From WTFY01 sp011523795 (GTDB lineage: Bacteria > Pseudomonadota > Gammaproteobacteria > UBA4575): a DNA stretch of 64,000 bases. The position numbers and the translations under genes were made by a program. The notes below the pieces were generated by a model. The model was not told the DNA's origin, did not search any database, and saw only the letters and a program-made list of their open reading frames with translations. Position 1 is the stretch's first letter. The number at the start of each line of letters is the position of its first letter. Positions 26,268 to 34,184 of the stretch are shown piece after piece. Location of the stretch: positions 1,240,001-1,304,000 of the forward strand of contig OZ242278.1 of NCBI GenBank assembly GCA_965207475.1. The letters are read 5' to 3'.

Positions 26268-27677
26268 CTAACAGCTGTAGTACATCTCAAATTCGATGGG
26301 ATGCGTTGCCATGCGCAACGCCGTCACTTCTTCCATCTTCAGCCCGATGTAACCATCGATCAGGTCATCCGAGAATGCGCCTCCGGCCTTGAGAAACTCA
26401 CGGTCGTTATCCAGGGCTTCAAGCGCCTGATCCAGGGACGAGCAGATTGTCGGGATGTTCTTTTCCTCTTCCGGAGGAAGGTCATACAGATCCTTGTCGA
26501 TAGGCGCTCCCGGATCGATCTGGTTCTGGATACCGTCCAGGCCTGCAAGCAGCATGGCCGCATAGGTCAGGTACGGGTTACCGGAAGCATCAGGGAAACG
26601 CACTTCAATGCGTCTCGCCTTGGCATTGGCTTCGTGCGGAACCCGGATCGACGCCGAACGGTTGCGTGCGGAGTACGCCAGCATGACGGGGGCTTCAAAA
26701 CCCGGCACCAAGCGCTTGTAGCTGTTCGTGGTGGCATTCGAGAACGCATTGATGGCGCGTGCATGCCGGATGATCCCACCGATGTAATAAAACGCCGTCT
26801 GCGACAGGCCGCCGTACATGTCCCCTGTAAACAGGTTATCGCCTTCCTTGAACAGGGACTGGTGTACGTGCATGCCGTTGCCATTGTCGCCTACTATAGG
26901 CTTTGGCATGAAAGTCGCCGTCTTCCCGTAATTGTGAGCGACGTTGTGCACAACGTATTTCAGGATCTGGTTCCAGTCAGCACGCACGGTAAGCGTATTG
27001 AATCGCGTGCCGATTTCGCATTGTCCTGCTGTACCCACCTCATGATGGTGAACCTCGACATCAACGCCCATCTGCTCGAGCGTCAGGCACATTGCGGAAC
27101 GCACGTCCTGCAAGGAATCAACCGGGGGCACAGGGAAATAACCGCCTTTCACGCCCGGCCGGTGGCCGATGTTGCCTTCCTCGTAATCCTTGCTTGAATT
27201 CCACGCCGACTCCTCCGAGTCGATCGCATAGGCGGCCCCAGACATCTCATTGGACCAGCGAATGTCATCGAAGACGAAAAACTCGGGTTCCGGACCAAAG
27301 TACGCGGTGTCGGCAATGCCAGTGGAACGCAGATAGGCTTCCGCACGCTTGGCGGCCGATCTTGGATCGCGTACATACCCTTCCATGGTAGACGGCTCGA
27401 GAATGTCACACCGCAGGTCCAGTGTCGTGTCTGTGTAAAACGGGTCGACAACCGCCGTTTCCACATCCGGCATCAGCACCATGTCGGATTCGTTGATGCC
27501 TTTCCAGCCCGCTATCGACGAGCCATCAAACATCTTGCCTTTTTCAAAGAATTCCTCGCTCACAACCGAGGCCGGCAAAGAAACATGCTGCTCCTTGCCC
27601 CGGGTATCGGTAAACCTCAGATCGACGAATTTGACACTGTGATCCTGAATCATCTTGATTACATCGCTTGCGGACAT
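26268..27677 (-). CDS. glnA: Glutamine synthetase, type I
   Basis: Dodecameric ATP-dependent ammonia-assimilating enzyme of 469 residues. It contains MFDGSSIAGWKGINESDM, the ATP/metal motif NGNGMHVHQSLFK and the substrate site VPGFEAPVMLAYSARNRSA. The adenylylation-loop Tyr is in DKDLYDLPPEE, so it is probably controlled by GlnE. Regulation is visible in the sequence: a sigma-54 promoter and two NtrC-type sites lie upstream. Confidence 0.97.
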   Translation of the reverse strand: MSASDVIKMIQDHSVKFVDLRFTDTRGKEQHVSLPASVVSEEFFEKGKMFDGSSIAGWKGINESDMVLMPDVETAVVDPFYTDTTLDLRCDILEPSTMEGYVRDPRSAAKRAEAYLRSTGIADTAYFGPEPEFFVFDDIRWSNEMSGAAYAIDSEESAWNSSKDYEEGNIGHRPGVKGGYFPVPPVDSLQDVRSAMCLTLEQMGVDVEVHHHEVGTAGQCEIGTRFNTLTVRADWNQILKYVVHNVAHNYGKTATFMPKPIVGDNGNGMHVHQSLFKEGDNLFTGDMYGGLSQTAFYYIGGIIRHARAINAFSNATTNSYKRLVPGFEAPVMLAYSARNRSASIRVPHEANAKARRIEVRFPDASGNPYLTYAAMLLAGLDGIQNQIDPGAPIDKDLYDLPPEEEKNIPTICSSLDQALEALDNDREFLKAGGAFSDDLIDGYIGLKMEEVTALRMATHPIEFEMYYSC

Positions 27678-27757
27678 GGGTTACTCCTTAGCTTATGGAC
27701 TTGAAATGTTGTTCTATTGATCTTGATTCGTACAGACAGACCATCCAGATTGATACA

Positions 27758-27773
27758 AGCACAAGTTGTGCCA
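27758..27773 (-). promoter_or_regulatory. Sigma-54 (-24/-12) promoter of glnA
   Basis: On the minus strand the sequence is TGGCACAACTTGTGCT. The invariant GG and GC are separated by exactly 10 bases, as required for sigma-54. The -24 element is a perfect TGGCAC. Transcription would start about 12 bases on, giving a leader of roughly 70 bases before glnA. Confidence 0.8.
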
Positions 27774-27855
27774 AAGAATGGCATCCTGCACTCCGGCGGT
27801 GCCGGCGCGCCATTGTACGTCGTTTTACCTTCCGGGTCAGCGAAACATGCAACGT

Positions 27856-27898
27856 GATTATGCACTATGTTAGTGCATAATCACACCAATTTGGTGCA
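27856..27898. promoter_or_regulatory. Tandem NtrC-type operator sites upstream of glnA
   Basis: Site 1 is a perfect palindrome, GATTATGCACTA-TGT-TAGTGCATAATC (27856-27882), with the NtrC-like core TGCACTA/TAGTGCA. Site 2 (27882-27898) has core CACCA-ATT-TGGTG and a perfect TGGTGCA right half. Their centres are about 21 bases apart, two helical turns. They lie roughly 120 and 143 bases upstream of the predicted glnA start, the normal enhancer distance. The sites are also close to glyQ on the other strand, but nothing shows they act on it. Confidence 0.75.
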
Positions 27899-28038
27899 GA
27901 TTGTGGCGAGGCACGTCATGCCCTTCACCGCAAGGGCTGTGCATGCAGCCGGGTTCCTGTTCCGGCTTTTCCCTTGCATGGCTCGGAATTACTGTGCCGA
28001 GCAAGTATACTCGTGCTGCGCCGCACTGTACGCAAACC

Positions 28039-28947
28039 ATGCCAGCACCCCGTACCACAACGCTTCAAGAGCTGATCTCCGGTCTGGAACAGTACTGGAG
28101 CCATCTCGGGTGCGTGCTCGAGCAGCCTTACGACATGGAAATGGGAGCAGGCTCCTTTCACCCCGGTACCTTCCTGCGTGCAATCGGCCCCGAACCCTGG
28201 CGGGGTGCCTATATCCAGCCCTGCAGGCGCCCGACCGACGGCCGGTACGGAAACAATCCGAACCGGCTGCAGCGGTACTTCCAGTTCCAGGTCGTCCTGA
28301 AACCGGCACCGGATACAATCCAGGAGCTGTACCTGCAGTCGCTCACCGAACTGGGTATCGACTCCCGGGTCCACGATATCCGGTTCGTCGAGGATGACTG
28401 GGAATCCCCCACGCTGGGAGCCTGGGGACTGGGCTGGGAAGTCTGGCTGGATGGCATGGAAGTGACACAGTTCACCTACTTCCAGCAGGTCGGAGGGCTG
28501 GACTGCAAGCCGGTCACCGGAGAGATTACCTACGGCGTGGAACGGATCGCCATGTACCTGCAAAACGTTTCCAGCGTGTATGACCTGGTCTGGACACGGG
28601 ACCGTGACCGCACGGTCCGATACGGTGACCTGTACCGTCAGAATGAAGCCGAGCAGTCTGCATTCAATTTCGAGCATGCCGATACGGGTATTCTGTTCGA
28701 CGGGTTCGAGGCCAGTGAGCAGGAGTGCAGAAAACTGGTTGATCTGGACCTCCCGGTAGCCGCCTATGACCATGTCCTTAAGTGTTCGCATGCCTTCAAC
28801 CTTCTGGACGCGCGGCAAGTGATCTCTGTCACCGAGCGCCAGCAGTACATCCTGCGCATCCGCGGCCTGGCACAGGCCGTGGCCAATGCGTATTACGCCA
28901 GCCGAGAAAAGATGGGTTTCCCGCTCCTGGAACACGGTGCGCCATGA
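28039..28947 (+). CDS. glyQ: Glycyl-tRNA synthetase alpha subunit
   Basis: Catalytic subunit of the bacterial alpha2beta2 glycyl-tRNA synthetase, 302 residues. Conserved features are TLQELISGLEQYWSHLGC, EMGAGSFHPGTFLRAIGPEPW and AYIQPCRRPTDGRYGNNPNR. ATG 28039 matches the family start; the frame is open further upstream but with no conserved residues. The stop overlaps glyS by 4 bases. Confidence 0.96.
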   Translation: MPAPRTTTLQELISGLEQYWSHLGCVLEQPYDMEMGAGSFHPGTFLRAIGPEPWRGAYIQPCRRPTDGRYGNNPNRLQRYFQFQVVLKPAPDTIQELYLQSLTELGIDSRVHDIRFVEDDWESPTLGAWGLGWEVWLDGMEVTQFTYFQQVGGLDCKPVTGEITYGVERIAMYLQNVSSVYDLVWTRDRDRTVRYGDLYRQNEAEQSAFNFEHADTGILFDGFEASEQECRKLVDLDLPVAAYDHVLKCSHAFNLLDARQVISVTERQQYILRIRGLAQAVANAYYASREKMGFPLLEHGAP

Positions 28948-31016
28948 GCGAAAAAAAGGACCTGCTGGTCGAGATTGGCACCGAAGACCTGCCGGCCAGG
29001 TCCCTGGCTGGCCAGGCGAACGAGTTGGGCCAATTGCTCAGCAACCAGCTCGCAGCAGCGGACCTGTCGTTCAACAAACGGCGGGAGTTCTGCACTCCGC
29101 GGCGCCTGACAGTCCTGCTGGAGGGACTGGATACCCGTCAGCCGGACCGCCGGGTCGAGCGCAAGGGGCCGGCAAAATCCATCTCGTTCGATGACAAGGG
29201 CCGCCCGACTGCTGCGGCAATCGGTTTTGCACGGTCCTGTGCGACGGATGTGGACCGCCTGCATATAGAGGAGGATGACGAACCCAGGCTCGTGTTTCGT
29301 GAGCAACGCCCGGGCGAGCTGACAAGGTCGCTGCTGCCTGGCTTGCTGGAAAACGTACTCGGCAAGCTTTCGATACGAAAACGCATGCGCTGGAGCGATA
29401 CGGGGGGTGAATTCATTCGCCCGGTACGCTGGCTGCTGGTCCTGTTCGGCGCGGAAACGGTGCCCTTTCAGGCATTCGGGCTGACTGGCGACAGGATCAC
29501 CTACGGCCACAGGTTTCACTGTCCGCAGGCCATTTCGCTGGAAACGCCCGCAGAATATCTCAGAGTACTGGAATCCCGGGGCTTCGTGCTTGCTGATTTT
29601 GCCTCACGCCAGGCCAAGATTCTCGAACAGGTGGAGGCCCTGGCCGCCAACGCCGGGGCCGTACCGGTACTCACCCGGGAGCTGCTCGATGAAATCACCG
29701 GCCTGGTTGAGTGGCCACGGGCACTGCTGGGTGAATTTGACACCCGGTTTCTCGAAGCTCCCAAGGAAGTGCTGATCAGCACCATGCAGGACAAGCAGAA
29801 ATTCATACCGCTGATGAACGAAGCGGGTGAACTGCTCCCGCAATTTATCCTGATCAGCAACCTTGACAGCCGAGCACCGGAACGGGTCCGACAAGGCAAC
29901 GAGAAGGTGATCGTGCCGCGCTTCGAAGATGCCCGTTTCTTCTGGCAGCGGGACCTGGGCCTCAGCCTGGAATCAAGGATCAAGAGACTCAAGGACGTGG
30001 TCTACGAAAAACAGCTGGGCAGCATGTACGACAAGACCCGGCGTGTCGGCCGGCTGGCGGCAACACTTGCAGGGGAAGTCGGCCTTGAGCCGGAACCTTG
30101 CAGGCGAGCCGCAGAGCTGGGCAAATGCGACCTGCTGACAGAGATAGTCGGGGAGTTTCCGGAACTCCAGGGCATCGCTGGCCGATACCTGGCCCTGCAC
30201 GACGGTGAAGGAGACGAAGTGGCGACCGCCATCGAGGAACAGTACTTGCCGCGCCAGGCCGGTGATGTGCTGCCATCGAGCCCCTGCGGGAGCATTCTCG
30301 CCATCGCCGACAGGCTGGATACCCTGGCAGGAATCTTTGCCATCGGGAAAAAACCGACAGGCCTGAAAGATCCCTATGGCCTGCGCCGCGCGGCACTGGC
30401 CGTGTTGCGGATCCTGATCGAAACCGGACTGGACACGGACCTGCATGCCAGCCTGGAGCAAGCGGTGAACCTGCTCCCGCAAGACCTGGGTCGGCAGGAC
30501 GTTGCCGACGAAGTGTTCAGTTACATGAACAAACGCCTGCATGCCTACTTTGCAGGACAGGATTTCGCAGCAGATGTGATCGAATCCGTACTGGCTAACC
30601 GACCAACCCGTCCGCACGATATTGCGGCGCGCATCAATGCCCTGAGCAGCTTTCGAAAACGGGAGGAAGCGGACAGCCTTGCCGCAGCGAACAAGCGCAT
30701 CCGTAACATCCTGAAAAAGACCGGCTATACGGACACTGCCGAGGTCAGAAAAGAACTATTCCTGGAAAAGGAAGAAGGGTCCCTGCATGCGGCCATCGAG
30801 GCACTGGCCGGCGAAGTCGAAGAACTGTTTCACCAGCATGACTATGAACAGGCATTGCGTCGGCTGGCAAGCCTGCGCCAGCCAATTGACTCATTTTTTG
30901 ACCATGTCATGGTCATGGATGATAATGAAACCATCAGAGCCAACCGGCTTGCAATGCTTGCAAGAATCGATGCGCTGTTCATGCACGTGGCCGATTTCTC
31001 AAGATTGCAGTCCTGA
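28944..31016 (+). CDS. glyS: Glycyl-tRNA synthetase beta subunit
   Basis: tRNA-binding beta subunit, 690 residues, the usual size. It begins KKDLLVEIGTEDLPARSLAG and includes FLEAPKEVLISTMQDKQKFI, DKTRRVGRLA and FDHVMVMDDNETIRANRLAML at the C-terminus. ATG 28944 overlaps the glyQ stop (ATGA), indicating translational coupling and equimolar synthesis. Confidence 0.96.
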   Translation: MSEKKDLLVEIGTEDLPARSLAGQANELGQLLSNQLAAADLSFNKRREFCTPRRLTVLLEGLDTRQPDRRVERKGPAKSISFDDKGRPTAAAIGFARSCATDVDRLHIEEDDEPRLVFREQRPGELTRSLLPGLLENVLGKLSIRKRMRWSDTGGEFIRPVRWLLVLFGAETVPFQAFGLTGDRITYGHRFHCPQAISLETPAEYLRVLESRGFVLADFASRQAKILEQVEALAANAGAVPVLTRELLDEITGLVEWPRALLGEFDTRFLEAPKEVLISTMQDKQKFIPLMNEAGELLPQFILISNLDSRAPERVRQGNEKVIVPRFEDARFFWQRDLGLSLESRIKRLKDVVYEKQLGSMYDKTRRVGRLAATLAGEVGLEPEPCRRAAELGKCDLLTEIVGEFPELQGIAGRYLALHDGEGDEVATAIEEQYLPRQAGDVLPSSPCGSILAIADRLDTLAGIFAIGKKPTGLKDPYGLRRAALAVLRILIETGLDTDLHASLEQAVNLLPQDLGRQDVADEVFSYMNKRLHAYFAGQDFAADVIESVLANRPTRPHDIAARINALSSFRKREEADSLAAANKRIRNILKKTGYTDTAEVRKELFLEKEEGSLHAAIEALAGEVEELFHQHDYEQALRRLASLRQPIDSFFDHVMVMDDNETIRANRLAMLARIDALFMHVADFSRLQS

Positions 31017-31029
31017 CGACTGAAATACA

Positions 31030-31578
31030 ATGGCCAATACACTGAAAGTTGTTGTCATGGATCGTGACGGCGTCATCAACGAGGAATCGGATGAATTCAT
31101 AAAATCCCCCGATGAATGGATACCGATCGAAGGCAGCCTGGAAGCCATTGCACGGCTTAACCAAGCGAAGGTCAAGGTGTTCATTGCCTCAAACCAGTCA
31201 GGTATCGGACGCAAGTTTCTTGATTACGAAATACTGAACGAGATTCACCGGAAGATGCTGGTCGAGCTTGCCCAGTTCGGGGGGCATGTCAGCGGAATCT
31301 TTATCTGTCCGAACCTGAAGGGCCATTGCCGGAAACCGAATCCCGGCATGCTCGCGGACATCGAGCGGCGTTCAGGCTTGACTCTCAAGAAATCCCCCCT
31401 GATCGGCGACTCACTCCGCGATATCGAGGCAGCCATGGCCTTTGGCCTGGAGCCAATTCTGGTCCGCACCGGCAACGGCTCGGTCACTTCTCACAGCAAG
31501 CTGCTGCCGAAGAAGATGCTGGTCTTCGAGAACCTGTCCGCAGCGGTTGATTTCCTGCTTGAACGCAGCGCTGCCTGA
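31030..31578 (+). CDS. gmhB: D-glycero-beta-D-manno-heptose-1,7-bisphosphate 7-phosphatase
   Basis: HAD-superfamily phosphatase of the ADP-heptose pathway for LPS inner core, 182 residues. The nucleophile motif is VMDRDGVINEES, motif II is ASNQSGIGR and the C-terminal acidic motif is LIGDSLRDIEAA. The zinc loop of well-known GmhB proteins is shortened here: only FICPNLKGHCRKPNPGM remains, with two Cys and one His. It follows glyS by 13 bases. Confidence 0.87.
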   Translation: MANTLKVVVMDRDGVINEESDEFIKSPDEWIPIEGSLEAIARLNQAKVKVFIASNQSGIGRKFLDYEILNEIHRKMLVELAQFGGHVSGIFICPNLKGHCRKPNPGMLADIERRSGLTLKKSPLIGDSLRDIEAAMAFGLEPILVRTGNGSVTSHSKLLPKKMLVFENLSAAVDFLLERSAA

Positions 31579-31682
31579 ACGGCCCTGCTACGGCCCGAAC
31601 CCTCTCAAGCCACACCCCCGCAGGCCGGGCACCCGGCATGGCTGGCCGCCGGAGTACAGGTTGGCTGAAACACCCGCCGAAC

Positions 31683-32717
31683 TCACGGGCTGGGATTGGG
31701 CTGGCCGCCGTGAATCTCCTCGATTTTCTCGAGCACCTCCTCGGAAAGTTCCAAGTCAATGCTGTCGATATCCTCACCAAGCTGTTCCAGGCTGGTCGCG
31801 CCAATGATGTTCGCGGCAATGAACGGGCGGGAATTGACAAATGCCAGGGCCATCCCTGCCGGGGTGTAGCCGGATTGCCTGGCAAGCTCCGCATATGCCC
31901 GAGTCGCCTTCACCGCCTGCTCGTTGCTGTAGCGGTCGAAGTAACTGAATCGTGACAGACGTGCGCCGGGTGGCGCATTTCCATCCAGGTACTTGCCCGT
32001 GAGCACGCCAAATCCCAGAGGCGAATAAGCGAGCAGGCCGATGTTTTCCCGATGCGAGATCTCAGCCAGCCCGATTTCATACGTGCGGTTCAGCAGGTTG
32101 TACGGGTTCTGGATGCTGACCACTCCCGGCCAGTCACGGACCTGTCCGACAAACCGGTATTGCATGAGTCCCCAAGGGCTTTCATTACTGACACCGATAT
32201 GCCGGATCTTGCCCTGCTGCACAGCATCCACCAGACAGCCGTACGTGTCCTCAATCGGAACGGCCGTGTCCTGTGCAAGGTGCTGATATCCCAGCTTGCC
32301 GAACAAATTGGTGTTCCGGGCCGGCCAGTGCACCTGGTAAAGGTCGATGCAGTCCGTCCGCAGGCGCCTCAGGCTTGCTTCCAGTGCAGCGAGTATATGG
32401 TCCGGTGTGAGCTTCGGACCACCGCGCAGGTACGGCATCCTGCCCGGGCCAGTCACCTTGGATGCCAGAACGACCTCGTCACGCCGCCCGTGTTTTGACA
32501 GCCAGGTGCCAATGTACTGCTCCGTGCGGCCCTGCGTCTCCTCGCGTGGAGGAACCGGATACATCTCGGCAGCATCGATGAAATTCACGCCACGGGAAAG
32601 TGCATAATCCAACTGGGCATGCGCTTCCCGTTCGGTGTTCTGCTCCCCGAACGTCATGGTGCCAAGGCAGATCCTGCTGACCTTGAGACCGGAATTGCCC
32701 AGTAGACCGTACTGCAT
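31683..32717 (-). CDS. Aldo/keto reductase (Tas-like)
   Basis: NADPH-dependent TIM-barrel oxidoreductase, 344 residues. It begins MQYGLLGNSGLKVSRICLGT. The catalytic tetrad is visible as Asp and Tyr in FIDAAEMYP, Lys in LASKVTG and His in YQVHWP. Length and sequence resemble Escherichia coli Tas (346 residues). Substrate unknown. It follows the FIST-domain gene by 5 bases, so the two form an operon. Confidence 0.88.
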   Translation of the reverse strand: MQYGLLGNSGLKVSRICLGTMTFGEQNTEREAHAQLDYALSRGVNFIDAAEMYPVPPREETQGRTEQYIGTWLSKHGRRDEVVLASKVTGPGRMPYLRGGPKLTPDHILAALEASLRRLRTDCIDLYQVHWPARNTNLFGKLGYQHLAQDTAVPIEDTYGCLVDAVQQGKIRHIGVSNESPWGLMQYRFVGQVRDWPGVVSIQNPYNLLNRTYEIGLAEISHRENIGLLAYSPLGFGVLTGKYLDGNAPPGARLSRFSYFDRYSNEQAVKATRAYAELARQSGYTPAGMALAFVNSRPFIAANIIGATSLEQLGEDIDSIDLELSEEVLEKIEEIHGGQPNPSP

Positions 32718-32722
32718 CAGGT

Positions 32723-33838
32723 TCAGGTGAAAAGTGTGAGGACTCCGGTGTACCCGTATAGCCGGTTATGGAAGATTTCACCGTTGGCAAAAAAGCCGAC
32801 CAGCGGAAAATCCCCAAGCGTATCGCGTATCATCCTGAGTTCCTCGGAATTCTCGCCGAACTGGTATCGTCCCCTGCCCAGGCATGTGTAGTACACCCCC
32901 CCGCGCGGCGGGCCTTGCAGCCGGGACTGCATGGTATCCAGCATGCGCTGCATGTCTACTCTTGCGCTGTTGCCATCCCGCCGGCAGGCCATGAAACGGC
33001 TGCCTTCGTACAGGTAGTCGCCCACCGCAATCACCTTTTCCTTTTCATCAATGCCGATAATATTCCTGACCAGGTAATCGCCCGTGTCCGAATGCTCGAT
33101 CGGAAGCCCGGCAAAGATGTATCCTGCTATTTTTTGCAGATCCTTGGCCAGCACTTCCCCGATGTCCTCACGAAATACGTCCAGGGCAGGACGATCGTCC
33201 AGCTCGATCAGGATATTGCGTTCGCATTTCGTGATCACGTGCTGAACGTCCAGCGGCGTACAGCCCTGCGTGTGTCCCACGATCGTAGACACCAGCGGAG
33301 AGAAGAATATGCCGGACAGGCTGCCACTGATCACTTCTCTCGCGACCTGGTGATTCTGGAAATTGGAGGAAGTCAGTCCTCCTACGAGATACGCCGCCGG
33401 GACAGACTCACTGATCCTTTCGATCAGTCGCGGGATTGCGGGATTGCTGGGGTCCCCGTGAATGATTCCAACATGCGGCAGGTCATCCTTGCAATAGCAT
33501 GAAATCTGTTCCAGCAGCTGTTCTTCATCCTGACCGGAGGCACCGATGATGGCAAAATCCTCATCATTGATATCCGCAAGCATCACCGTCAGGGCGGCCT
33601 GGTCATAGTATTCGCAGCCCGTGCTGCATAACCCGATCCCGACTGTCCCGACCCAATCCTGAACACCGGTATCCTGCCTGAAGCGGCCCACGATGCTCTC
33701 CAGGTCATCGCACAGGCTGTCACTGGCATAGATGAAGCCCAGCCGGTACTTGCCCCGCACATCACCGAGCTGGTGCAGGCAATCGTTTACCAGTACACGA
33801 GAGGCCTGGCCTGATGCGGTGGCAAGACGGAACGACAC
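32723..33838 (-). CDS. FIST N/C domain protein
   Basis: Cytosolic protein of 371 residues with the two-part FIST architecture: an N-terminal half (GTVGIGLCSTGCEYYD, YLVGGLTSSNF) and a C-terminal half ending PRGGVYYTCLGRGRYQFG and FPLVGFFANGEIFHNRLYGYTGVL. FIST domains are predicted small-ligand sensors in signalling proteins. No transmitter domain is attached here. It is paired with the aldo/keto reductase gene downstream. Function unknown. Confidence 0.85.
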   Translation of the reverse strand: MSFRLATASGQASRVLVNDCLHQLGDVRGKYRLGFIYASDSLCDDLESIVGRFRQDTGVQDWVGTVGIGLCSTGCEYYDQAALTVMLADINDEDFAIIGASGQDEEQLLEQISCYCKDDLPHVGIIHGDPSNPAIPRLIERISESVPAAYLVGGLTSSNFQNHQVAREVISGSLSGIFFSPLVSTIVGHTQGCTPLDVQHVITKCERNILIELDDRPALDVFREDIGEVLAKDLQKIAGYIFAGLPIEHSDTGDYLVRNIIGIDEKEKVIAVGDYLYEGSRFMACRRDGNSARVDMQRMLDTMQSRLQGPPRGGVYYTCLGRGRYQFGENSEELRMIRDTLGDFPLVGFFANGEIFHNRLYGYTGVLTLFT

Positions 33839-34184
33839 GGTTACTTATCCGGCTGGATATGGCAAATCCTGAATGGACGAGGGTCTCCATATCCGCATCT
33901 TCCTGACAGTGTGTACGATTGAATCACCCGGGTCCTCCTCCGCTGTCCTTTGAAACACGTACGATTCCTCACACCCAAGAATATCGCGATCAGCAGGATC
34001 ATGCGAGCCTTTCGCTCCACCTGGCAGCCTGCAGTCATGGCTGCGCAGGTCCTGCAGAACTTCATGCGGTCCAGACTCCGGCTCGACAACAGGCAGTGAA
34101 AAGGGTAGATTCCAAGCCCGTACGTGAAACGTGCAATCCGGACATTTTTCCTTGACCGAAAACGGTTTTCTGTGACCCTTTCTC
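33839..34184. other. Intergenic region, no supported gene
   Basis: About 350 bases between the FIST gene and the divergent metallophosphoesterase gene. Minus-strand frames are open here (for example 33845-34198, with a CPDC pair), but none has a recognised family, a convincing ribosome-binding site or normal composition. The region probably carries the two divergent promoters. Confidence 0.4.

Noticed and set aside
27901..28038. Longer glyQ with 46 extra N-terminal codons
   Set aside because: The extra part has no similarity to the family and would place the start inside the glnA enhancer region.
31620..31640. GC-rich inverted repeat between gmhB and the aldo/keto reductase gene
   Set aside because: GCCGGG and CCCGGC pair, but no T run follows on either strand, so a terminator was not called.
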